Positions 1 to 8,084 of a stretch of 64,000 nt of DNA are shown here, piece by piece (the first letter of the stretch is position 1; every line of letters starts with the position of its first letter). This stretch comes from Murinocardiopsis flavida (lineage in GTDB: Bacteria; Actinomycetota; Actinomycetes; Streptosporangiales; Streptosporangiaceae): positions 241,143 through 305,142 of the forward strand of contig NZ_PYGA01000006.1 of assembly GCF_003014485.1 (NCBI RefSeq), written 5' to 3'. The notes beneath the pieces are model-generated. The model saw only the letters and a program-made list of their open reading frames with translations, had not been told where the DNA came from and searched no databases. Made by a program: the position numbers and the translations under genes.

Positions 1-434
1 TCGATCAGGTCGCTGAGGCGGCCGGGGGTTGCGACCAGCACCTCGACACCGCGGCGCAGCTCGTTGATCTGGCGGGTGTAGGAGCTGCCGCCGACGACGT
101 CGCCGACGCGGGCGCCGATGGCGTTCGCGTAGGGGCGCAGTGCGTCGCGGACCTGGTGGGCGAGTTCGCGGGTGGGCACGAGCACGAGGCCGCGCGGACG
201 GCGCGACGCGGCGCGGCGTTCACTGGCGCGCATGAGCAGGGGAAGACCGAACGCGATGGTCTTGCCCGACCCGGTGCGGCCGCATCCGAGGATGTCGCGG
301 CCCGCGACGGCGTCGGGAATGGCGGCGACCTGAATCGGGAAGGGCTCGGTGAGCCCGTTCGCGGCGAGGGCGTCGAGCATCTCCGCGGGGAGACCAAGAT
401 CACCGAAAGCCGGGCAGGCGGCATTGTCCGTCAA
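1..434 (-). CDS. DEAD/DEAH-box RNA helicase, N-terminal fragment
   Basis: This is the first RecA-like domain of a superfamily 2 RNA helicase; the gene runs off the left edge of the window. The visible part has a Q-motif region (EPFPIQ), a Walker A loop GCGRTGSGKT, motif Ia PTRELAHQV, motif Ib ATPGR and then LSDLI, so it is a RhlE/DeaD-type ATPase that remodels RNA. I chose a TTG start at 434, preceded by AGGAAGG about ten bases upstream; it gives an N-terminus MTDNAACPAF typical of actinobacterial members. The same frame stays open upstream to about 660 without an ATG, so a longer N-terminus is possible. It lies downstream of the enoyl-CoA hydratase gene on the same strand. Confidence 0.85.
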   Translation of the reverse strand, partial: MTDNAACPAFGDLGLPAEMLDALAANGLTEPFPIQVAAIPDAVAGRDILGCGRTGSGKTIAFGLPLLMRASERRAASRRPRGLVLVPTRELAHQVRDALRPYANAIGARVGDVVGGSSYTRQINELRRGVEVLVATPGRLSDLI

Positions 435-658
435 GTGACGTAAACCTTCCTCATCGATCGGCGGCGTTTCGAGGAAGGCTTCGAGACGGCATGGGTCAGC
501 CTGCGAAGTATCACACAAACGCGCCGGAAAAACGCGACACGAGGCACGGGAGACGGCCTCGGCGCCAAGCGGCCCGGCGCGCCCGGATGCGCGCAGCAGG
601 AATCGACCGCCTTTGGCAGCGTACTGGAACCTTTGGCACAACCGGTAAGCGGCCCCGA

Positions 659-1534
659 TTATTCCGGCCCCGGCACCCCCTGCGACGCCGCGCCGCGCTC
701 GCCGGGGCCGCCCTCGACCGCGGCACCGGCGAGCGCGTTGAACCGGTCGATCTGCGCCGCCCGCTCGGCTCCTGCCTGCTGTTCCAGGGTGTTGCCCTGC
801 GCCTGGGAGAGGAGCGCCTTCACCGCGGACGCGGTGTCGGCGGGCACCGCGAGCAGGGCCGCGGTGAGGTCGGACACAGCGGCGTCGAGTTCGGCGCCCG
901 GCACCACGACCTCGGCGAGGCGCAACTCGCGGGCCTCCGCCGCGGACACGGTGCGCGCCGTCAGGCACAGTTCGAGGGCGCGCGGCAGGCCGACGAGGTC
1001 GACCAGCGGCTTGGTACCCGTGAGGTCGGGGACCAGGCCGAACGCGGCCTCCTTCATGCAGAACGCGGCGTCCTCGGCGACGACCCTGAGGTCGCAGGCG
1101 AGCGCGAGCTGGAACCCGGCCCCGATGGCGTGCCCGCGCACGGCGGCGACGCTGACGATGTCGGGGCGCCGCAGCCAGGTGAACCCCGCCTGGAACTCGG
1201 CGATGACGGCGTCGAAGGCGGCCCGCTGCTCGGGCCCGGCGCCGACGAGGGAATGCAGGGAGCGCTCGCCCTCGACCCCCGCGGGGGAGAACATGGCGAG
1301 GTCGATGCCCGCGGAGAACGAGGGGCCGTCGCCCGCGACCACCACGACCCGGACGGTGTCGGGCAGGGTGCGGCCGATGCGGGCCAGCTCGGTCCAGGTG
1401 CGGCCGGTCATGGCGTTGCGCCGCTCGGGGCGGGCGAGGGTGATGGTCGCAACGGCGCCGTCGATGTGGAGGCGCAGGCCCGCCGCCGCGAGGGCGCCTC
1501 CGGGGCTGCCGGCGGCCGGTGCGGTGTCCGTCAC
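659..1534 (-). CDS. Enoyl-CoA hydratase/isomerase family protein
   Basis: A 291-residue crotonase-fold protein. The CoA/oxyanion-hole signature FSAGIDLAMF lies near residues 73-82 and GHAIGAGFQLALACD near 134-148. In classical hydratases the second signature carries the first catalytic glutamate (GGGCE); here that position is Gln142, while the second glutamate is kept as Glu162 in the segment CMKEAAFG. That pattern fits an isomerase or another crotonase activity better than a standard hydratase. It follows the small HTH gene on the same strand with a 160-base gap. From memory, an enoyl-CoA hydratase gene also adjoins gbn (SCO1839) in Streptomyces. The substrate is unknown. Confidence 0.9.
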   Translation of the reverse strand: MTDTAPAAGSPGGALAAAGLRLHIDGAVATITLARPERRNAMTGRTWTELARIGRTLPDTVRVVVVAGDGPSFSAGIDLAMFSPAGVEGERSLHSLVGAGPEQRAAFDAVIAEFQAGFTWLRRPDIVSVAAVRGHAIGAGFQLALACDLRVVAEDAAFCMKEAAFGLVPDLTGTKPLVDLVGLPRALELCLTARTVSAAEARELRLAEVVVPGAELDAAVSDLTAALLAVPADTASAVKALLSQAQGNTLEQQAGAERAAQIDRFNALAGAAVEGGPGERGAASQGVPGPE

Positions 1535-1694
1535 GGGTGGTCTCCTCGGCGCTGGTCGGCTCGGCGGGGCGCCCGCCGATCGTCGTGCGGTTCACCGTAA
1601 CCGGTGCCGGGCGACGGTGCGGCGGCGCCGAGCGCGGCGCGTCTGGGCGGGGACGCGGTCCCCGGCGCCGCCGTGCGCTGACCTGTGGGGCTGA

Positions 1695-1904
1695 TCAGCG
1701 AGAGCGGCGGGTGGCGCCGCCGCGACCGCGCAGGCTTACCCCCGACTCGCTGAGCAGCCGGTGCACGAACCCGTAGGAGCGTCCGGTACTGGCTGCGAGC
1801 GATCGGATGCTCTCTCCGCTCTCGTAGCGCCTCTTCAGCTCCGTGGCAAGGTCCGATCGGTCGGATCCCGTCACCCGGGTTCCCTTCCTCAGCGTCTCGG
1901 CCAC
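1695..1904 (-). CDS. gbn: Small HTH DNA-binding protein, Gbn-like
   Basis: A 69-residue basic protein that is nearly all one helix-turn-helix (IRSLAASTGRSYGFVHRLL, about residues 33-51) with the conserved tail SGVSLRGRGGATR. The sequence matches what I recall of the actinobacterial small nucleoid-associated protein Gbn (Streptomyces SCO1839), which binds sites containing GATC and influences development and antibiotic production. It sits between an ABC-F gene and an enoyl-CoA hydratase gene, as I recall for the Streptomyces locus. The ATG at 1904 is preceded by AGGAGG-like sequence (complement of cacctcc region near 1910). The assignment rests on remembered sequence and synteny, not on a search. 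Confidence 0.8.
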   Translation of the reverse strand: MAETLRKGTRVTGSDRSDLATELKRRYESGESIRSLAASTGRSYGFVHRLLSESGVSLRGRGGATRRSR

Positions 1905-2066
1905 GAGGTACCTCCTGTGCTATCGGCGACCGGTAGGACATTGCTGCCCATGATCAGCCATGGGGGCGACAGTGGCTACCCGAGAGAACGCGAAAAGGCC
2001 GCAGGGCGGCGCCGCCGGGGCACGCGGAGGCGTTTTGGACATCACTTAACCACCTGCCGAAACCCG

Positions 2067-2098
2067 CCCCTGGCTGGTCGTCTGCGCCATGCCAGGGG
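2067..2098 (-). terminator. Possible hairpin after the ABC-F gene
   Basis: CCCCTGGC (2067-2074) and GCCAGGGG (2091-2098) form an 8-bp stem with a 16-base loop. It lies 37 bases past the ABC-F stop codon in the direction of transcription and before the Gbn-like gene. There is no T-run, so termination is uncertain. Confidence 0.35.
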
Positions 2099-2134
2099 TA
2101 ATACGCGGGCGCCGCCGCGGCGGTCGCGGCCGGA

Positions 2135-3733
2135 TCAGGCCAGCGCGATGAGGTCGGCGAAGTCCTCGTTCCAGATGTCCTCGACGCCGTCGGGCAGCAG
2201 GATGACACGCTCGGGCTGGAGCGCGTCGACCGCCCCCTCGTCGTGGGTCACCAGCACGATGGCGCCCTGGTAGTTGCGCAGCGCGCTGAGGATCTCCTCG
2301 CGGCTCGCGGGGTCGAGGTTGTTCGTGGGCTCGTCGAGCAGCAGGACGTTCGCGCTGGAGACCACGAGGGCCGCGAGCGCGAGCCGGGTCTTCTCGCCGC
2401 CCGAGAGGACCCGCGCCGGCTTCTCGACGTCGTCGCCGGTGAACAGGAACGACCCCAGGGTGCGGCGCGCCTCGACCTCGGGGAGGTCGGGGGCCGCGCT
2501 CATCATGTTCTCCAGCACCGTGCGGTCGGTGTCGAGGGTCTCGTGCTCCTGGGCGTAGTAGCCCAGCCGCAGCCCGTACCCCTCGACGACCTTGCCGGTG
2601 TCGGGCTTCTCGACGCCGCCGAGGAGGCGCAGCAGGGTGGTCTTGCCCGCACCGTTGAGGCCGAGGATGACGACCCTGCTGCCGCGGTCGATGGCGAGGT
2701 CGACCCCCGTGAAGATCTCCAACGAGCCGTAGGACTTCGACAGGCCCTCGGCGGTGAGCGGGGTCTTGCCGCTGGGAGCGGGGGCGGGGAACCGCAGCTT
2801 GGCCACCCGGTCGGAGGCGCGGACACCCTGCACCGAGTTGAGGATGCGGTCGGCGCGGTTCAGCATCTGCTGGGCCGCCTTGGCCTTGGTGGCCTTGGCG
2901 CGGAACCGGTCGGCCTGCTTTTGCAGCGCGCCGGCCTGCTTCTCGGCGTTGGACTGCTCGCGCTTGCGGCGCCGCTCGTCGGCCTCGCGCTGGGTCTGGT
3001 ACGCCCGCCAGCCCATGTTGTAGATGTCGATGACGGAGCGGTTGGCGTCGAGGAAGCAGACCTTGTTGACGACGTGCTCGACCAGTTCGGCGTCGTGGCT
3101 GATGACGATGAGGCCGCCCTGGTGCGACTTGAGGAAGTCGCGCAGCCAGATGATGGAGTCGCCGTCGAGGTGGTTGGTGGGTTCGTCGAGCAGCATGGTG
3201 TCGGCCCCGCTGAACAGGATCCGCGCCAGCTCGATCCGGCGCCGCTGGCCGCCGGAGAGCGTGCTCAGCGGCTGCCCGAGGACCCGGTCGGGCAGGCCCA
3301 GGCTGGAGGCGATCGAGGCGGCCTCTGCCTCGGCGGCGTAGCCGCCGAGGATGTGCAGCCGCTCCTCGGCGCGCGCGTAGGCGCGGACCCCCTGGTCGCG
3401 AAGCTTGGGCTGATCGCTCGCCATCTTCTGCTCGGCGGCGCGCATGCGGTTCAGGACGTCGTCGATGCCGCGCGCGGACAGCACCCGGTCGCGGGCGATG
3501 ACCTCCAGATCGCCCGTGCGGGGGTCCTGCGGCAGGTAGCCGATGGTGCCGCTGGTGGTGACGGTGCCCGCCGACGGGGTCCCCTCGCCCGCCAGGACCT
3601 TGGTCAGCGTGGTCTTCCCCGCGCCGTTGCGGCCGACCAGCCCGATGCGGTCGCCGGCGGCGACCCGCAGGGTGGTCGGCTCCAGCAGCAGGCGCGGGCC
3701 GACGCGGAGTTCGATGTCAGAGGCGAGGAGCAT
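2135..3733 (-). CDS. ABC-F family ATPase (duplicated ATP-binding domains)
   Basis: A 532-residue protein with two ABC ATPase domains and no membrane segments, the ABC-F layout. Domain 1 has Walker A GRNGAGKTT (34-42), signature LSGGQ (159-163) and Walker B LLDEPTNHLD (181-190). A charged, Lys/Arg/Ala-rich linker follows, then domain 2 with GLNGAGKTT, LSGGEKTRLALA and LLDEPTNNLD. ABC-F proteins act on the ribosome, either as translation factors of the EttA/Uup type or as antibiotic-resistance proteins; the sequence alone does not separate these. The gene stands alone, 230 bases downstream of the AI-2E permease gene, with a strong hairpin between the two. Confidence 0.92.
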   Translation of the reverse strand: MLLASDIELRVGPRLLLEPTTLRVAAGDRIGLVGRNGAGKTTLTKVLAGEGTPSAGTVTTSGTIGYLPQDPRTGDLEVIARDRVLSARGIDDVLNRMRAAEQKMASDQPKLRDQGVRAYARAEERLHILGGYAAEAEAASIASSLGLPDRVLGQPLSTLSGGQRRRIELARILFSGADTMLLDEPTNHLDGDSIIWLRDFLKSHQGGLIVISHDAELVEHVVNKVCFLDANRSVIDIYNMGWRAYQTQREADERRRKREQSNAEKQAGALQKQADRFRAKATKAKAAQQMLNRADRILNSVQGVRASDRVAKLRFPAPAPSGKTPLTAEGLSKSYGSLEIFTGVDLAIDRGSRVVILGLNGAGKTTLLRLLGGVEKPDTGKVVEGYGLRLGYYAQEHETLDTDRTVLENMMSAAPDLPEVEARRTLGSFLFTGDDVEKPARVLSGGEKTRLALAALVVSSANVLLLDEPTNNLDPASREEILSALRNYQGAIVLVTHDEGAVDALQPERVILLPDGVEDIWNEDFADLIALA

Positions 3734-3910
3734 CAGGAACGACTTTCTGGCGAGGTGCGTGTGCGAGGACGGCGAGGAGGGCCCGCGGCCCGGCTGCGGA
3801 GACTCCGGCGGGCCGTGCGGGCATGGTCGGGGTCAATCCGAGATCACACGCACGGCACCAAGGCTATCCGCTGACCGGCCCGCGGCAGAACATGTTTTCG
3901 CGCACACCGC

Positions 3911-3940
3911 GGTCGGCGCCGCCCCGGGGCGGCGCCGACC
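3911..3940 (-). terminator. Perfect 30-bp palindrome, terminator of the AI-2E gene
   Basis: Two perfectly complementary 15-base arms (left arm begins GGTCGGCGCC) meet without a spacer. The palindrome starts 24 bases past the stop codon of the AI-2E family gene (3964). The position and very high stability suggest a factor-independent terminator, although no T-run follows. Confidence 0.7.
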
Positions 3941-3963
3941 GGCGCTGCTCGTCGCCGTTCCCG

Positions 3964-5304
3964 CTACTCGTCGCCGTTCTTCGCGGGCCCGCTCCTGGCG
4001 GCACCGTTGCCCTTCGGCCGGGCGGCCCCCGCGTCGTCCTGCCGCTCCTTCGGCGCGCCGGTGTCGGCGGCGACCGCCGCCGGCGGGGCCCCCGGTGTGG
4101 CGCCGGCGCGCGCCGGCACGGGCGCCGGATCCGGCGCGATCGCGGGCGGCGGCGCCTGGGACACCACCGACTCCGCGGCGGCGAACGGCCGCTGCCGCAG
4201 CAGCGCGGCGAGCACGGCGGCGACGGGGGTCGCGAGGAACGCCCCCGCGATGCCGCCCACGATCGACCCGATCGCGATCGCCAGCAGGACCACCGCCGAA
4301 GGCAGGTCCAGCGCCTTGCCGTAGACCCGCGGCGCGAACAGGTGGCTCTCCAGCTGCTGCACGACGATCGTCGCCACGATGACGATGAGCGCCACCTTCC
4401 AGTCCTCGGCGACGAACGCGACCAGCGCCGACAGCACACCGCTCAGGAAGGCGCCGATGACCGGGAGGAACGCCCCGATGAACGTGAGCAGGATCAGGGG
4501 CAGCGCCAGCGCCGGATCGAGGACGAACACCAGGACCAGGCCGATGAAGACCGCGTCGAACAGGCCGACCAGGGCGATCCCGCGCACGTAGCGCCCCATG
4601 ACGTCGTAGGCGACGTCGCCCGCGAACTTCACCGCGTACCGGGTGGGCTGCGGGAACAGCTCGCGCACCCACTGCATGAGCCGGTCGCCCGAGTGCACGA
4701 AGTAGACGGTGAGGACCAGCACCAGGATCAGGCCGACGAGGATCTCGCCCGCGGCGACCGCACCGGCCCAGGCGCCGCTGACGACCCTGCCGCTGTCGGC
4801 CTGCAACTCCGACTGCGCCTGCTCGATGAACTGGTTGACCAGCGCCTGGTCGAGACCGATGGAGGTGGCGTAGCCCTGCAACAGCACGATCGCCTCGGTG
4901 ACGCTCTCGACGAGCCCGTTGAACCCGGACACCGCGGGCGACACGATCATGGTGATGAGCCCGCCGAACACCACCAGCGCGCCGACCATGACGATGGTGG
5001 TGGCCAGCCCCCTGCTCAGCCCCTTGCCGCGCAGCCACGAGGCCGACGGCAGCAGCAGCGCCGTGAGGAAGATCGCGAGGATGACGGGCAGCGCGACCAC
5101 GCGGATGTAGAGGATGCCCCACAGCAGCAGGACGACGACCACGCCGATGACGAGCACCCGCCAGGCGGTGTCGCTGACCCTGCGCAGCATGTCGTCATCG
5201 GGGACGTCCGGGGGCGGCGCCGCCGCAACCGGTTCCGGCTCGGGTTTCTGCACCGGTCGCCGCTTCCGCAGGAACGACCATGAACTCGGTCGCATTACAC
5301 GCAC
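3964..5304 (-). CDS. AI-2E family transporter (membrane permease)
   Basis: A 446-residue polytopic membrane protein. A hydrophilic N-terminus of about 40 residues is followed by paired membrane helices, a central soluble region (about 110-170) and a cluster of C-terminal helices that includes the family-typical LLTFIGAFLPVIGAFLSG and QQLESHLFAPRVYGKAL segments. The last 80 residues are a Pro/Ala/Gly-rich tail, probably disordered. The family (PF01594) is named after an E. coli AI-2 exporter, but most members have no proven substrate, and actinobacterial members should not be assumed to move AI-2. It is encoded after the YccF gene and before the ABC-F gene, all on the minus strand. Confidence 0.92.
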   Translation of the reverse strand: MRVMRPSSWSFLRKRRPVQKPEPEPVAAAPPPDVPDDDMLRRVSDTAWRVLVIGVVVVLLLWGILYIRVVALPVILAIFLTALLLPSASWLRGKGLSRGLATTIVMVGALVVFGGLITMIVSPAVSGFNGLVESVTEAIVLLQGYATSIGLDQALVNQFIEQAQSELQADSGRVVSGAWAGAVAAGEILVGLILVLVLTVYFVHSGDRLMQWVRELFPQPTRYAVKFAGDVAYDVMGRYVRGIALVGLFDAVFIGLVLVFVLDPALALPLILLTFIGAFLPVIGAFLSGVLSALVAFVAEDWKVALIVIVATIVVQQLESHLFAPRVYGKALDLPSAVVLLAIAIGSIVGGIAGAFLATPVAAVLAALLRQRPFAAAESVVSQAPPPAIAPDPAPVPARAGATPGAPPAAVAADTGAPKERQDDAGAARPKGNGAARSGPAKNGDE

Positions 5305-5452
5305 TCAGGTCCTCTCATCGCGGGCCGAAACATCTCCCGGGCCGTCGCTAGACCGCTGTTCTGCCCGGTGGATCGACACCCATTCATACTCGATCGCGCG
5401 GCGGGATTCAGGGGAGGCGGCACCCCTACCCCGGGCCGCCGCCCGCCGCCGC

Positions 5453-5860
5453 TCAGATCGCCCACGCACTCCGGTATCCGCCGGTGTGGACGATCTCGTT
5501 GCCGAACGGCGCGAGCGCCACCGGGATCATCTTCAGCGACGCCCACGCCAGCGGGATGCCGACGATCGTGATGGCGAGACCCGCCGCGGTGACGATATGG
5601 CCGAGGGTCAGCCACCACCCCGCGACGATGATCCAGATGACGTTGCCGACCGTGCTGCCGCCGCCGGCGCCGGACTTGCGCACGAGGTCCCTGCCGAAGG
5701 GCCACAGCGCGTAGTTGGCCATCCGGAACGACGCGACACCGAACGGGATGGTCACGATGAGCACGCAGCAGATGATTCCCGCGAGGGCGTAGCCGACGGC
5801 CAGCCAGAACCCGGCGACGACGAGCCAGATGATGTTGAGGATGAAACGCAGCAGAGCCAC
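5453..5860 (-). CDS. YccF domain membrane protein
   Basis: A 135-residue inner-membrane protein made of two related halves. Each half has a hydrophobic NIIWLVVAGFWL or NVIWIIVAGWWL type segment followed by a loop ending in P-F-G (ALWPFG, ALAPFG), the hallmark of YccF (PF03733). Function is unknown. The GTG at 5858-5860 was chosen because an AAAGG sits eight bases upstream and the product then begins directly at the first conserved helix. The frame is open much further upstream, but that part is antisense to the next gene and is not coding. Confidence 0.88.
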   Translation of the reverse strand: MALLRFILNIIWLVVAGFWLAVGYALAGIICCVLIVTIPFGVASFRMANYALWPFGRDLVRKSGAGGGSTVGNVIWIIVAGWWLTLGHIVTAAGLAITIVGIPLAWASLKMIPVALAPFGNEIVHTGGYRSAWAI

Positions 5861-6097
5861 GGATTGCCTTTCGTACCAGTCGGCGGATTCGCCCGCCCAG
5901 CGTCGCAGCTCCTGCGGCCGGCGAGGGCCTGTCACCTCTCTACGACGCGTCTTTTCCGGCCCGTGTTCCGCTCCGCGACCCGCACCGGTCCCCCACCCGC
6001 CCCCTAAGGGATCCGTGCCCGCGGTCGCCGCCGGGGTTAGGGTCGGAGGCGGACCACGCGAACACCAGGCACCGACGTGCCCGACAAGGACGGCCCC

Positions 6098-6748
6098 GTG
6101 CGCATCACCAAACTCGGACACGCCTGCGTGCGCCTTGAGCAGGACGGCGCCACCCTCGTCATCGACCCCGGCGGGTTCACCGAGCCCGGGGCGGCCGAAG
6201 GCGCCGACGCCGTCGCGGTCACCCACGAGCACGCCGACCATCTCGACCTCGACCAGTTGCGGGCGGCCGCGCGGGCAAACCCGGACCTGGCGGTCTACAC
6301 CAACGCCGACATCGCCGCCCGGCTCGCAGCGACCGACGACCTCGGCGCCCGGATCGTCACCGTCGCGCACGGCGACACACCGCGCATCGCAGGCTTCGAC
6401 GTCCACGTCTACGGGGCGCGGCACGCCGTCATCCACGACGACATTCCGGTCATAGCGAACGTGGGATTCCGGGTCGTCGGAACCGACGGCGCACTGTTCC
6501 ACCCGGGCGACGCCCTGACCGTCCCGGAAGACCCCGTCGACACCCTGCTGCTGCCCGTGCAGGCGCCGTGGTCGAAGATCGCGGAAGTCGCCGACTACAC
6601 GCGCGCCGTGCGGCCGCGCAGCACGATCGCGATCCACGACGCACTGCTCAGCGAGCTCGGGGCAGGGGTCTACCAGCGGAATCTCAACGCTCTCCTGCCC
6701 GACTCCGGCTACGAGCGGCTGCACCCCGGACAGAGCCGGGAATTCTGA
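6098..6748 (+). CDS. MBL-fold metal-dependent hydrolase
   Basis: A 216-residue metallo-beta-lactamase-fold protein of the UlaG-like group. The metal-binding motif THEHADH is at residues 42-48, with further ligands in LFHPGD and in AIHDALLSE near the C-terminus. Members hydrolyse varied ester, lactone or phosphoester substrates; nothing here tells which. The GTG at 6098 has AAGGA seven bases upstream and gives the family-typical start VRITKLGHACVRLE; an in-frame GTG at 6077 has a poorer ribosome site. It is divergent from the YccF gene. Confidence 0.85.
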   Translation: MRITKLGHACVRLEQDGATLVIDPGGFTEPGAAEGADAVAVTHEHADHLDLDQLRAAARANPDLAVYTNADIAARLAATDDLGARIVTVAHGDTPRIAGFDVHVYGARHAVIHDDIPVIANVGFRVVGTDGALFHPGDALTVPEDPVDTLLLPVQAPWSKIAEVADYTRAVRPRSTIAIHDALLSELGAGVYQRNLNALLPDSGYERLHPGQSREF

Positions 6749-7266
6749 CCTTCCTTTAACCTTCGCGGCCGCGGCACCCGCGAACTGGGGGTTCGCAGGC
6801 ACGGCCCGCGCCACGGCGCCCACAGGCCCCGGGATGTGACCCGTGCATCAGCACGAACCCCTAGTCACAGCCCCAAAACCGACATACGCTGTTCCACATC
6901 CGGCACATGCGTCGGATCTTGCGATTCCGCACAAAAATCCGACAGAGTTCCCGGCTTCGGCCGGGCTCAATCAGATTTCGATAACGGTTGAGCGAGTAAT
7001 TTTCCCACCCCCGTGCGCGATCGGGAGTGGGGATGGCATGATTGCGTAGCGGCTCGCAGGGAGCATGTCACCGCACCCGCAGCCCGACTCGTGAGCACCC
7101 GCCCTTATTCGGCGGCTCCGCTGTGGCTTCGCCCACACCAAGGAACACCGAACCGTCGCACGGCGTTCGCGTCGTGCGGGGTGCCTCGTGTCGCATGATC
7201 CACGACTTTTGGCGTGACCCTGCTTTCCAATAGCTTACTAGCGATTTCAGTAGAGGTGGTTCAAGC
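6749..7266. other. Intergenic region upstream of the WhiB-family gene
   Basis: 518 bases without a convincing gene. It is distinctly more AT-rich than its surroundings between about 6870 and 7030, as expected for a developmentally regulated promoter region. It contains a small stem (GCGAAC and GTTCGC around 6781-6797) just after the MBL-fold gene and a dyad GCACG/CGTGC near 7158-7178. Apart from the promoter candidate listed separately I see nothing definite. Confidence 0.5.
7209..7236 (+). promoter_or_regulatory. Candidate promoter of the WhiB-family gene
   Basis: TTGGCG (7209-7214) and TAGCTT (7231-7236) are separated by 16 bases and resemble the -35 and -10 boxes of a vegetative sigma factor. 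Transcription would begin around 7243, leaving a short leader with the ribosome site AGAGGTGG at 7252-7259, seven bases before the ATG. This is inferred from pattern only. Confidence 0.4.
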
Positions 7267-7566
7267 ATGTCTCAGGTACGTCGGCAGGCCGCACTGCGCC
7301 CCCGCCCGAGCTGGGGGTGGCAGGACGCCGCCGGGTGCCGGGGCGAGGACCTCGTGCTCTTCTTCGGCCCGGACGGCGAACGCCAGCCCGAGCGGGAGAT
7401 CCGCGAGCGCAAGGCCAAGGAGATCTGCACAGCATGCCCTGTGCGCACGGAATGTCTCGACTACGCCATTTCGCGCCCCGAGAAGTACGGGACGTGGGGC
7501 GGACTGAACGAAGACGAGCGCGCCTCCGAGCGCCGGCGCCGCATGCGCCGCGCCAACGCCGCCTGA
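7267..7566 (+). CDS. WhiB-family iron-sulfur regulator (WhiD/WhiB3-like)
   Basis: A 99-residue Wbl protein. The four cysteines that hold the [4Fe-4S] cluster are Cys24, Cys54, Cys57 and Cys63 (C-x29-C-x2-C-x5-C). The turn motif GTWGG is at 75-79 and the basic tail RRRRMRRANAA would contact DNA or the sigma factor. The features LFFGPDGER and the W-x-W-Q segment before the first cysteine recall WhiD/WhiB3 rather than WhiB1 or WhiB7, but I do not assign an ortholog. Wbl proteins bind the primary sigma factor and act as redox- or NO-sensitive regulators. It is a single gene with its own promoter and terminator. Confidence 0.93.
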   Translation: MSQVRRQAALRPRPSWGWQDAAGCRGEDLVLFFGPDGERQPEREIRERKAKEICTACPVRTECLDYAISRPEKYGTWGGLNEDERASERRRRMRRANAA

Positions 7567-7652
7567 ACCCGGCCGCGCGTTCGGGCACTCGACCACGGCA
7601 CTCCTCGAATCCCGACCAGCCCCCGCAGCACCCAGCGGAACCCTCCCGCTCA

Positions 7653-7700
7653 ACCGTGGCGCCCCGGCCTATGACAGGCCGAGGGCGCCGCGGTTTTGTT
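7653..7700 (+). terminator. Intrinsic terminator of the WhiB-family gene
   Basis: An imperfect stem of about 17 bp pairs ACCGTGGCGCCC..GGCCT (7653-7670) with AGGCCGAGGGCGCCGCGGT (7676-7694), loop ATGAC, followed by TTTTGTT. It is 86 bases past the WhiB-family stop codon. The T-run makes this one of the most canonical terminators in the window. Confidence 0.8.
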
Positions 7701-7826
7701 GGGTCGTCGCGGTTCCGGGGCGCTTTAGGCCGATGTCTTCCCTCGTCGCGTGGCGCTCCCTCGTACCTCGGTCGCACCCCGCTCCTCAGTCCAGACACCG
7801 GCGCGCCCCTCCACCGCGACTCCCGG

Positions 7827-8014
7827 AAACACCCCCTGGGGATGAGCTTCAAAACCCCCTCGGGTGACCGGCCTGCTTGTCCGGGCCCTGTGGTTCCGGC
7901 GGCACACCCTCGGGATGAGGCACAAACCCCCTGGGGATGAGCTTCAAAACCCCCTGGAGCAGGGGCGTGCGCCGCTGACCTGAGCGAAGAGGGGTAGTTG
8001 CAAACCCCCTCGGG
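7827..8014. repeat. Cluster of short CCCCCT-GGG repeats between convergent genes
   Basis: The 19-base string CTGGGGATGAGCTTCAAAA, flanked on both sides by ACCCCCT, occurs twice (within 7827-7860 and 7922-7955). Degenerate units lie at 7906-7932 (ACCCTCGGGATGAGGCACAA) and 8001-8014 (CAAACCCCCTCGGG). The core CAAA(A)CCCCCT(C/G)GGG appears about five times in 190 bases. Each CCCC(C)TGGGG can form a tiny hairpin. The cluster lies in the 518-base gap between the 3' ends of two convergent genes. It is too short and irregular for CRISPR and no gene overlaps it. Its role is unknown. Confidence 0.65.
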
Positions 8015-8084
8015 TGCGGTCTCGTGGGTGTGGCCCCATCCCCTCGGGTTGCGCGGCGCTCCGTGGTTGCTTCGGGTTGTCGGG

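Noticed and set aside
2243..3874. A 543-codon plus-strand frame over the ABC-F gene.
   Set aside because: Complement of the ABC-F gene with no motif of its own.
5453..6823. The YccF frame extended upstream to give a protein of about 456 residues.
   Set aside because: The extra part is antisense to the MBL-fold hydrolase and has no family features; the YccF domain begins right at the GTG at 5860.
7827..8014. The repeat cluster as a CRISPR array.
   Set aside because: Copies are few, unequal, irregularly spaced and without conserved-length spacers; no cas genes are nearby.
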